Source: Parafilimonas sp. (GTDB lineage: Bacteria; Bacteroidota; Bacteroidia; Chitinophagales; Chitinophagaceae). Taken from it: DNA of 7,075 bases. The translations under genes were made by a program, and so were the position numbers. The stretch lies in contig JAHEZC010000138.1 of the NCBI GenBank assembly GCA_023251275.1, forward strand, positions 1-7,075. The letters are read 5' to 3'. Positions within the stretch are counted from its first letter, which is position 1. Every line of letters starts with the position of its first letter. Below the pieces are notes generated by a model that saw only the letters and a list, made by a program, of their open reading frames with translations, ran no database searches and was not told the origin of the DNA. Of this stretch, positions 1 through 5,896 are shown piece by piece.

Positions 1-2
1 AT

Positions 3-710
3 TTCGAAAATGGAAAGGTAAGCTTTTCCATTCCTCCGCAATGGGAACAAGGCGATGGCGATGTGTCGCTAAACGGAACTTTGCAGGATGATAATCTCTC
101 CGGCGCCATAACTTTCAGCGACGGAAAAACATATAATTTTTCAGCAGTTCGTGCTCCTTCATTGGAAAGAACAGGTAAAACCGTCTGGGGTAAACCGGTG
201 GAATTATTCAATGGCAAAGATTTGAAAGGCTGGCATGCTTCGGGTAATAACAATCAATGGGTCGTGGAGAATGGAATTTTAAAAAGTCCGCATTCAGGGT
301 CCAATCTTATAACCGATGATACTTTTAATGACTTTAAGCTTCATATAGAATTTCGTTTTCCAAAAGGCAGCAACAGCGGGGTTTACCTGCGTGGCCGTTA
401 TGAAATGCAGGTAGAAGATGAAGTACCGGGACAGCAGGCAAAAGAAGCAATGGGTGCCATTTACGGGTTTATCGCTCCGGCTGAAAAGGCGGGCAAAGGT
501 CCGGGAGAATGGCAGGCTTATGATATAACCCTGGTTGGAAGAATGCTCACCGTTGTGTTAAATGGAATAACAACTATCTGCAACAGTGAAATACCGGGCA
601 TCACAGGCGGTGCTATTGACAGTAACGAAGGCGAACCAGGTCCGCTATACATTCAGGGAGATCATGGTCCCGTTGAATACAGAAACATTGTAATTACACC
701 GGCCCAATAA
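3..710 (+). CDS. DUF1080 / 3-keto-disaccharide hydrolase domain protein, 5'-truncated
   Basis: The reading frame is open from the first complete codon at base 3, so the true start lies outside the window; the GTG at 63 is internal. About 235 C-terminal residues are visible. The first ~55 form a beta-rich, low-complexity segment ending in AVRAP, as often precedes this domain in Bacteroidota. From about base 192 the DUF1080 domain (PF06439, concanavalin-like jelly roll) begins with KPVELFNGKDLKGW. It continues through NQWVVENGIL, SNLITDDTFNDFKLHIEFR, KGSNSGVYLRGRYEMQVED, GEWQAYDITLVGR, EIPGITGGAID and GPLYIQGDHGPVEYRNI, all family hallmarks. Members are usually secreted or periplasmic and some hydrolyse 3-keto-glycosides; the substrate cannot be read here. 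The signal peptide would be in the missing part. The C-terminus is complete. The family call is firm; the enzymatic role is inferred from family knowledge. Confidence 0.9.
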   Translation, partial: FENGKVSFSIPPQWEQGDGDVSLNGTLQDDNLSGAITFSDGKTYNFSAVRAPSLERTGKTVWGKPVELFNGKDLKGWHASGNNNQWVVENGILKSPHSGSNLITDDTFNDFKLHIEFRFPKGSNSGVYLRGRYEMQVEDEVPGQQAKEAMGAIYGFIAPAEKAGKGPGEWQAYDITLVGRMLTVVLNGITTICNSEIPGITGGAIDSNEGEPGPLYIQGDHGPVEYRNIVITPAQ

Positions 711-1025
711 ACTGGTAAAACTCACCTGTTTCCTCAATCTTCAGGCATGTTATAATCCGGATAATTGCAGCATAACAACTCTACATTTTTTATATGCGGG
801 TATAGAGTTGTCAAAGCGAAAGACTGGTGATATATATCCTCCAAAACAATAAAACGACGATTTTAAAGAAATATCTTAATCCTTCCAGGCTAATTCGCAG
901 CAGGAGAAAGATTTTTATAACTTTATTCTTTATGTAAAAGGGTTTTGAAGTGCAGACCATCAGTTTATTGCTAAAAGTTATTAAAAACTTTTTGAAGCTT
1001 CCATCCTGAATTTACATTAAATACT
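711..1025. other. Non-coding interval between the DUF1080 gene and the DUF486 gene
   Basis: This stretch of about 315 bases holds no credible ORF on either strand; its ATGs, for example near 748 and 794, meet stops within a few codons. It contains a 9-bp perfect inverted repeat (775-783 with 803-811) and a weaker imperfect hairpin just after the DUF1080 stop (709-716 with 724-731, one mismatch, no T-tract). The right part, about 905-1020, is very AT-rich and presumably holds the promoter of the DUF486 gene. I found only partial matches to the Bacteroidota TAnnTTTG element (for example TAACTTTA at 918-925) and no matching upstream TTTG, so no promoter is called. Confidence 0.6.
775..811. repeat. 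9-bp perfect inverted repeat, AT-rich
   Basis: ACAACTCTA at 775-783 is the exact reverse complement of TAGAGTTGT at 803-811, separated by a 19-base spacer. Neither arm is followed by a T-run on its outgoing side and the stem is AT-rich, so this is a poor intrinsic terminator. It could be a weak transcript hairpin or an operator for a dimeric regulator. Function unknown. Confidence 0.4.
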
Positions 1026-1358
1026 ATGAGAACATTTTCTTTACTGGTTGTTTCCAACGTCTTTATGACTTTTGCCTGGTACTGGCATCTGAAAGAAAAA
1101 GGTATTCCGTTATGGAAAGCGATACTGATTAGCTGGGTCATCGCATTTTTCGAATATTGCCTCACAGTGCCTGCAAACAGGATGGGGTATATTATAGACG
1201 GGCTTAACGGGTTTCAACTGAAGATAATGCAGGAAGCAATCACAATTGTTGTGTTCAGTGTCTTTGCTGTGCTTTACCTGAAAGAGCCGCTTGAGTGGAA
1301 ATACCTCGTGAGTTTTGCATTCCTTATGGGAGCCGTTTATTTTGCATTTAAAAAATAA
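1026..1358 (+). CDS. DUF486 / DMT-family small membrane protein
   Basis: The product is a 110-residue, very hydrophobic protein with about four predicted membrane helices (roughly residues 3-19, 30-46, 68-85 and 91-108). The signature of DUF486 (PF04342) lies at the end of helix 2: FEYCLTVPANRMGY, residues 42-55. A second conserved block follows around LKIMQEAITIVVF and ending in LYLKEPLEWKY. Length matches the family, which is related in topology to small multidrug-resistance and other drug/metabolite transporter proteins; no transport substrate is established, so none is assigned. The ATG at 1026 gives a first helix beginning immediately, as expected. There is no clear Shine-Dalgarno, which is common in Bacteroidota. 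The gene appears monocistronic: about 315 non-coding bases precede it and a hairpin-T terminator begins on the last base of the stop codon. Confidence 0.9.
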   Translation: MRTFSLLVVSNVFMTFAWYWHLKEKGIPLWKAILISWVIAFFEYCLTVPANRMGYIIDGLNGFQLKIMQEAITIVVFSVFAVLYLKEPLEWKYLVSFAFLMGAVYFAFKK

Positions 1359-1392
1359 GGGTGACCTGCCTGAGCAAAATCACCCTGTTTTT
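1358..1392 (+). terminator. Rho-independent terminator of the DUF486 gene
   Basis: AGGGTGA at 1358-1364 pairs perfectly with TCACCCT at 1380-1386 around a 15-base loop, and GTTTTT follows at 1387-1392. The stem starts on the last base of the TAA stop codon, so termination is immediate. This isolates the small membrane protein gene from the reductase gene downstream. Confidence 0.75.
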
Positions 1393-1514
1393 AACCCTGC
1401 TGCAAAAAATCTGGAGGTATATATTAGAGCTTATCATTCAGACCTTCTCCGAATATATAAGTTTAACAGGCAGTAAATTTTTTTTACATTTTTTAAAAAT
1501 GATGAAAAACATGT

Positions 1515-2546
1515 ATGATTGATCTTACCCTTGTGACCACAGCAGTGAAGCAGGAAACCCACGATACCAAAACATTTTATCTTGAGCCTGATAATAAATC
1601 TGCCATTGAGTATAAGGCCGGTCAGTTTCTCACGCTTATTTTTCATCATAGGGGGAATGAAATACGACGATCCTATTCACTCGGATCAACTCCCGGCATA
1701 GACAATGAACTGTTCATCACAGTAAAGAGAAAAATTAACGGCGAAATCTCCCGCCAACTTTTTGATCATTATAAGCCAGGTGATATCATTGCATCGTTAA
1801 TGCCTGCCGGAAGGTTTATAATCGAAGAACCATTCGCATCGGTTTATTTCTTCATTACAGCGGGAAGCGGCATTACACCGATATTTTCACTGGTAAAAGA
1901 ATTGCTGTACAAACATCCTGAAACCAAAGTTATCCTTATTAATCAATGCAGAAATGAGCGGGACGTTATTTACAAACATCAGTTAAAAGAACTTGAACTA
2001 AAGTTCGCAGCAAGGTTTTATGTAATCCAATTTTTCAGCAGGCCACATTCCCGTAAACATAAAGCTCAAAGATTGAACAATGAGTTGCTTGAAAAAATTA
2101 TTCATCAAACTCCTGAGTTACAATTCCAAACTGCAAACTTTTATCTCTGCGGCCCTATCGCATTCATGCGTATGGCTCAATTCACTTTAAAGACGATAGG
2201 GTTCAATGATGAGCAGATACATAAAGAACAATTCGTAATTGATCTGCCGCCACCTGTTCCATTTTTATCAGACACTGCACCTAAAAGTGCTGTCATATAT
2301 TTTCAGCAGAAAAAATATTCACTCACTGTGGCTTATCCGCAAACCATTCTGGATGCTGCTTTACAAAATAATATTGAGCTGCCTTATAGTTGCAAAGCAG
2401 GAAGATGCAGTACCTGTGCTGCCTTATGCATAAAAGGAAAGGTAAAAATGAGTATTAATGAAGTGCTGACAGAAAGAGATATTGAAAAGGGGCTGGTCCT
2501 CACCTGTGTGGGTTATGCGGAAACTGATATGGAGTTGAGTTTCTGA
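1515..2546 (+). CDS. PaaE-like NAD(P)H:ferredoxin-type reductase (FAD, NAD, 2Fe-2S domains)
   Basis: This 343-residue three-domain electron-transfer protein is predicted to be cytosolic. An FAD-binding FR-type barrel spans residues ~1-105, with the flavin motif RRSYSLGS at 51-58. A nucleotide-binding domain spans ~108-235, with AGSGITPI at 116-123 and the CGP motif at 212-214. A C-terminal plant-type 2Fe-2S ferredoxin domain spans ~257-343, with ligands C293, C298, C301 and C331 (CX4CX2CX29C). This order and length match PaaE, the reductase of phenylacetyl-CoA epoxidase, and related reductases that feed electrons from NAD(P)H to oxygenases, hydroxylases or desaturases. No paaABCD or other oxygenase gene is nearby, so the partner is unknown and no symbol is given. 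The ATG at 1515 is the only sensible start: nearby ATGs at 1499, 1502 and 1511 are out of frame, and an in-frame TGA lies at 1503. All cofactor residues are intact. Confidence 0.9.
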   Translation: MIDLTLVTTAVKQETHDTKTFYLEPDNKSAIEYKAGQFLTLIFHHRGNEIRRSYSLGSTPGIDNELFITVKRKINGEISRQLFDHYKPGDIIASLMPAGRFIIEEPFASVYFFITAGSGITPIFSLVKELLYKHPETKVILINQCRNERDVIYKHQLKELELKFAARFYVIQFFSRPHSRKHKAQRLNNELLEKIIHQTPELQFQTANFYLCGPIAFMRMAQFTLKTIGFNDEQIHKEQFVIDLPPPVPFLSDTAPKSAVIYFQQKKYSLTVAYPQTILDAALQNNIELPYSCKAGRCSTCAALCIKGKVKMSINEVLTERDIEKGLVLTCVGYAETDMELSF

Positions 2547-2580
2547 GATGATTATCCGTTATTTGGTAAAAAAAGAACAT

Positions 2581-2616
2581 GGATAACACGGATTAGACGG
2601 ATAAGCAGGATAAATT
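2581..2616. repeat. Four tandem 9-bp GGAT-phased repeat units
   Basis: GGAT recurs exactly every nine bases at 2581, 2590, 2599 and 2608. The units are GGATAACAC, GGATTAGAC, GGATAAGCA and GGATAAATT, consensus about GGATAARAC, with the fourth most degraded. An inverted copy of the core, TTATCCGT at 2552-2559, is exactly complementary to ACGGATAA at 2597-2604, so a transcript could fold. The block lies between two convergent genes and is not followed by a T-run. It resembles short GGAT-containing intergenic repeats I recall from environmental genomes, but I cannot confirm a family here. Confidence 0.65.
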
Positions 2617-2634
2617 CTATAAATATCCCTGCCT

Positions 2635-2669
2635 GGGCATAATGTTAATCAATATAATATCTTATGCTC
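2635..2669. repeat. Weak hairpin between convergent genes
   Basis: GGGCATAA at 2635-2642 can pair with TTATGCTC at 2662-2669 (one G-U pair) around a 19-base AT-rich loop. On the + strand it is followed by A-rich, not T-rich, sequence, and on the - strand no T-run follows. It is therefore not a convincing intrinsic terminator, though it is the best hairpin near the meeting point of the reductase and cytidine deaminase transcripts. Confidence 0.3.
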
Positions 2670-2722
2670 AAAAAAGATAATTCCAAAAGGCGGATAGTCA
2701 TAGTTTCTGAATGCGGCATGAA

Positions 2723-3208
2723 TCATTTCATATCTTCTGCCGTAAAACTCAGCGGAAGCAACATCTTTACCCCAGGTATCACAAAAACCTCACCTTCCAG
2801 TCCTCCGAGAATTAACCGGATAGAATGATTTAATCTTGATTCAAATTCCAGCAGGCTTTGCCTGCAGATACCGCATGGAGAAATGGGATGATCACTTTGT
2901 CCTTTGCTGTTAATATAACTGATAGCAATAGTTTCAACAGGCACATTGGGATAAAATGAAACTATAGAGGAAAGCAAAACCCGTTCTGCACAAAGGCCCG
3001 CAGGAAAACTTGCATTCTCCTGGTTATTGCCTGCTACAATCTCACCGTTCTGCAATCTTGCAACCGCCCCTACATGAAAATGAGAATAAGGTGCGTAGGC
3101 ATTTCGCGCCACTTCTTTTGCCTCATTAAGCAGCCAGGCATCTTCTTCTCTCAATTCATTAATTGAAATATAAACTTCAAATTCAAATGAGTGCTGTTGT
3201 ACATTCAC
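2723..3208 (-). CDS. cdd: Cytidine deaminase
   Basis: The enzyme hydrolyses cytidine and deoxycytidine to uridine and deoxyuridine plus ammonia in cytosolic pyrimidine salvage. The 161-residue product has the full signature of the zinc-dependent tetrameric family. AYAPYSHFHVGA at 38-49 and GNNQENASFPAGL at 60-72 lie in the substrate pocket. CAER at 73-76 supplies zinc ligand C73 and the proton-shuttling E75, and PCGICRQ at 111-117 supplies zinc ligands C112 and C115. The ~35-residue N-terminal leader before the core (ELREEDAWLLNEAKE) is usual for Bacteroidota homologues. The start is a GTG at 3208; no ATG or TTG exists in frame upstream before the TAA at 3248-3250, and the next internal Met is near the C-terminus. 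It follows lepB on the same strand after 142 bp with no visible terminator between, so co-transcription is possible but unproven. Confidence 0.95.
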   Translation of the reverse strand: MNVQQHSFEFEVYISINELREEDAWLLNEAKEVARNAYAPYSHFHVGAVARLQNGEIVAGNNQENASFPAGLCAERVLLSSIVSFYPNVPVETIAISYINSKGQSDHPISPCGICRQSLLEFESRLNHSIRLILGGLEGEVFVIPGVKMLLPLSFTAEDMK

Positions 3209-3350
3209 CGGAATAAATTTGAAAATAATGAGATAAAAAGCTCCCGTTTATTTTTTGTATGCAGAAACCTTGTAAAATAAAAATAAGAGTTTTTTCTATC
3301 GGGGGGCCGCAACATTTGCTGAATTTTGTTTGTGCCTTTTTGCTGGGAAC

Positions 3351-4898
3351 TTATTTGATAGATTTGAAAAGACGATTCCATCGTGGTCCGCTGTTCCAGC
3401 TAAACCATATCAGCGACGCTTTACCTACAATATGTGTTTCCGGAACAAAACCCCAGAAGCGGCTGTCCTGGCTTTGATGACGGTTATCACCCATCATCCA
3501 GTAATAATTATATTTAAAAGTATAAGCATTTGTCGGTTTACCATCAATTAAAAACCTGCCATTCGTTTCATCCAGAGAATGATTTTCATATACGGTAATT
3601 AATCTCCGGTACGTATCAATATTATCTTTTGTAAGCTGAACCGTCGCACCTTTTTTTGGAATATAAAGAGGGCCATAATTATCCGGCGACCATGTATTGC
3701 TCTGCGCACTGAAGGGAAACATCATGCCTGGAGGAACTTCAAGATTACTTATAGTAATGCTTTTAACGTTAGGTAATTTTTCAAGAACCTCTTTTTGTGA
3801 ATAAGTCAGGGTCAGCATATAAGAACTGTCACTTCTGATCGGAGTCAGGTTTTGGAGATCTTCCTCTGAAAAATCAAGTTCATGCGATATGCCTGCAAAA
3901 TCTACCGGCGTGCCATTTGTTTTTATCACGTATTCGTTTTGAGCATACAGCGCAATCGGTGCAGGCGCGTTGTTCAGATATAATATTCCATTCACCAGTT
4001 TTATGGTATCTCCTCCAACTGCTACACAGCGTTTAATATAATTATCTGTTTTATCAAAAGGATGCACCAGTATCTGGTTATTATAATAAGCAAACAGTTT
4101 GTCGCGGTCACCTCCAAATCTTTCACCCGATTGCCATTGCAAGGCTTGGTAATCACGGTCATTTAATATATCATAATATGGATGAGCAGAGCCGTAATTA
4201 GGCAGATTGATAATGGTATCACCACAGGGGAAATTAAACACCACGACATCGTTGCTTTTTACATCCGCGAAACCGGGCAATCGTGTATAAGGCACCTGCA
4301 CCCATTTTAAATAAGATGGCGAGGTTTGAGACAACGGTAACGTATTATGCACAAAGGGAAAACTCAGCGGCGTAACGGGCAGGCGGGGGCCGTAACTCAT
4401 TTTGCTTACAAAAAGAAAATCATTTACCAAAAGCGTTTTTTCCATACTGGGCGTAGGAATGGTATATGCTTCGAAAATAAAAGTGCGGATAATGGTAGCG
4501 GCAACAACGGCGAATACAGCAGCATCAATCCATTCGCGGGTAGCAGACTTTTTATATCGCTTCATCGCATCTTTGCCGGCCCATCTTACATCTTTTGAAA
4601 ACCCGAGATAGGGCAAATAAATAAAAGGAAGAAATACTGCCGCGGCATGCTGAAGAAAAGTAAACCTGCCGAAATGCATCACAAAAATGATGATGATCCA
4701 CATAGTTACAAACTGACCAACAATAGGAATAAGTTGTATCCAGAACCAGATCTTTTTAATATCGCACAACTGTACGATGCACCATGTATTGTAAAAGGGG
4801 ATGAAAGCTTTCCACGCATCAATTCCTGCTTTTTTAAACATTCCATACACTCCGATATGCCAGCCGACTGCACCGAGAATAAAAATAATCCATCCCAT
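3351..4898 (-). CDS. lepB: Signal peptidase I with N-terminal DUF5684-like membrane region
   Basis: This membrane-bound serine protease removes signal peptides from exported preproteins at the outer face of the inner membrane. The 515-residue protein starts with a hydrophobic region, residues ~1-100, with about three membrane segments and the stretch FKKAGIDAWKAFIPFYNTW (21-39), typical of DUF5684. A basic linker and another helix (~123-142) follow. The S26 catalytic domain contains PTPSMEKTLL, placing nucleophile Ser151. YIKRCVAVGGD (287-297) gives general base Lys289, and MGDNRHQSQDSRFWG (469-483) is the conserved C-terminal box. Between the last two lies an insert of about 170 residues, and another long stretch (~172-280) separates the Ser and Lys boxes. 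This makes the protein well over the ~320 residues of E. coli LepB, as is common in Bacteroidota. The ATG at 4898 sits a few bases after a promoter-like sequence. The dyad is intact, so the enzyme should be active. Confidence 0.95.
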   Translation of the reverse strand: MGWIIFILGAVGWHIGVYGMFKKAGIDAWKAFIPFYNTWCIVQLCDIKKIWFWIQLIPIVGQFVTMWIIIIFVMHFGRFTFLQHAAAVFLPFIYLPYLGFSKDVRWAGKDAMKRYKKSATREWIDAAVFAVVAATIIRTFIFEAYTIPTPSMEKTLLVNDFLFVSKMSYGPRLPVTPLSFPFVHNTLPLSQTSPSYLKWVQVPYTRLPGFADVKSNDVVVFNFPCGDTIINLPNYGSAHPYYDILNDRDYQALQWQSGERFGGDRDKLFAYYNNQILVHPFDKTDNYIKRCVAVGGDTIKLVNGILYLNNAPAPIALYAQNEYVIKTNGTPVDFAGISHELDFSEEDLQNLTPIRSDSSYMLTLTYSQKEVLEKLPNVKSITISNLEVPPGMMFPFSAQSNTWSPDNYGPLYIPKKGATVQLTKDNIDTYRRLITVYENHSLDETNGRFLIDGKPTNAYTFKYNYYWMMGDNRHQSQDSRFWGFVPETHIVGKASLIWFSWNSGPRWNRLFKSIK

Positions 4899-4915
4899 AA
4901 GGTTAATTTAAGCGA

Positions 4916-4945
4916 CAAAAATAACATTCTATTAAAGCTTTCAAA
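4916..4945 (-). promoter_or_regulatory. Bacteroidota-type promoter for lepB
   Basis: Read on the - strand, TTTG (complement of 4942-4945) is followed after 18 bases by TATTTTTG (complement of 4916-4923). The second element is a perfect match to the Bacteroidota -7 element TAnnTTTG, and the pair fits the usual -33/-7 layout with a slightly short spacer. Transcription would begin around 4909-4912, roughly 12 bases before the lepB ATG, giving a very short leader. An 8-bp palindrome, AAAGCTTT at 4934-4941, lies inside the spacer next to the -33 element. Prediction only. Confidence 0.45.
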
Positions 4946-5007
4946 ATAAGGCTCCAAAAAGTTTTCTTAAATACCGCTTATTTCATACTTTGAAACTGAA
5001 ACTGGTT

Positions 5008-5883
5008 GTGAACCGATTTACCATAAAAAATATTGAGAACCTCAGCGGCATCAAGGCTCATACCCTGCGTATATGGGAACAACGCTATAACCTCATTGTG
5101 CCTAAGAGAAAAGAAAGCAATCATCGCTTTTACGATAATGAAGACCTGAAACATATTTTGCGTATAGCTTATCTGTACCACAACGGGTATAAAATTTCAA
5201 AAATCGCAGGGCTGAAGCAAGATGAGTTGAAAAAGCTTTCTGCCGGGCAAAAAAATTTCACGTCACCGGCTGCCTTAGTGAATCAAATGATCGAAGCTGC
5301 TATTGACTTCGATGAAGAACAGTTTGAAAATATCTTATTAAGAGCTGTCGAAATGTTTGGCTTTGAAATATGCATTACAAATGTGGTGTATCCTTATTTT
5401 GAAAAGATAGGTATGCTATGGCTCCATGATTCTGCAATGCCTGCGCAGGAACATTTTGCGAGTAACATTATACGCAACAAACTCATCGTACGCATTGATA
5501 AACTGAAGAAACCGGAGAATCCTGACCGGGGTTATACATTACTCTTCACGCCTGAAGGAGAATACCATGAAATTCCTCTGCTGTTTATTTATTACCTGCT
5601 GAAAAAAAATAATGTGCCTGTAATTTACGCCGGGACAAGTGTTTCAAACAATGTTATTGAAACATTATGCGACTCAAAAAAAATCCCGTCGCTCCATTTT
5701 CATCTCATCACAAATTTTATGAATATGGAGCCGGGAGAATACGTGACAGATGCCTGTAAAAGATTCAGCAATAAACAGATCATTATGTCGGGGCCGGTAA
5801 TAAATTCTGTAACAGCAATGCCCTCCAATTTCAGGATGCTTCAATCAATGGATGATATAATGGCTTACACACAGGGAAAATAA
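5008..5883 (+). CDS. MerR-family regulator with B12-binding (CarH-like) C-terminal domain
   Basis: A predicted DNA-binding regulator of 291 residues from the GTG at 5008. A TTG at 4990 would add six residues, but the GTG start (MNRFTIKNIENLSG) matches where the family normally begins. The MerR winged helix-turn-helix spans ~3-75, including IKAHTLRIWEQRYNLI and HRFYDNEDL. A helical cap domain (~88-165) carries W138 and E148-H149 in the Wx9EH arrangement of CarH/LitR B12 photoreceptors. A Rossmann-like domain (~175-291) has ExHxxP at 185-190, where H187 matches the lower axial cobalamin ligand of the canonical DxHxxG/ExHxxG motif; GTS at 209-211 and SGP at 261-263 replace later glycine motifs. 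Such regulators often control carotenoid genes in Bacteroidota, but none is present here. It is divergent from lepB and convergent with the thiolase. B12 binding is inferred; the Gly-to-Pro change leaves it uncertain. Confidence 0.87.
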   Translation: MNRFTIKNIENLSGIKAHTLRIWEQRYNLIVPKRKESNHRFYDNEDLKHILRIAYLYHNGYKISKIAGLKQDELKKLSAGQKNFTSPAALVNQMIEAAIDFDEEQFENILLRAVEMFGFEICITNVVYPYFEKIGMLWLHDSAMPAQEHFASNIIRNKLIVRIDKLKKPENPDRGYTLLFTPEGEYHEIPLLFIYYLLKKNNVPVIYAGTSVSNNVIETLCDSKKIPSLHFHLITNFMNMEPGEYVTDACKRFSNKQIIMSGPVINSVTAMPSNFRMLQSMDDIMAYTQGK

Positions 5884-5896
5884 TATGCTTTTGATT

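Noticed and set aside
971..1165. 64-residue open frame on the - strand across the DUF486 gene start
   Set aside because: It is antisense to a well-supported family member and has no recognisable motif.
1413..1417. GGAGG Shine-Dalgarno-like sequence
   Set aside because: No start codon with an open frame lies at a suitable distance; the next gene begins about 100 bases later.
2239..2433. 64-residue frame inside the reductase gene
   Set aside because: It overlaps the 2Fe-2S domain coding sequence in another frame; the main frame carries the conserved cysteines.
3209..3350. Terminator or independent cdd promoter between lepB and cdd
   Set aside because: I found no stable stem followed by a T-run on the - strand and no TTTG/TAnnTTTG pair; the G-run at 3301-3306 has no matching structure.
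4647..4949. 100-residue open frame on the + strand opposite lepB
   Set aside because: It lies mostly antisense to the conserved N-terminal region of signal peptidase I, has no recognisable domain, and runs through the predicted lepB promoter; a shadow frame.
4910..4980. TAAGCG / CGCTTA inverted repeat in the lepB-regulator intergenic region
   Set aside because: Only six bases, with arms about 60 bases apart; expected by chance in a region of this size.
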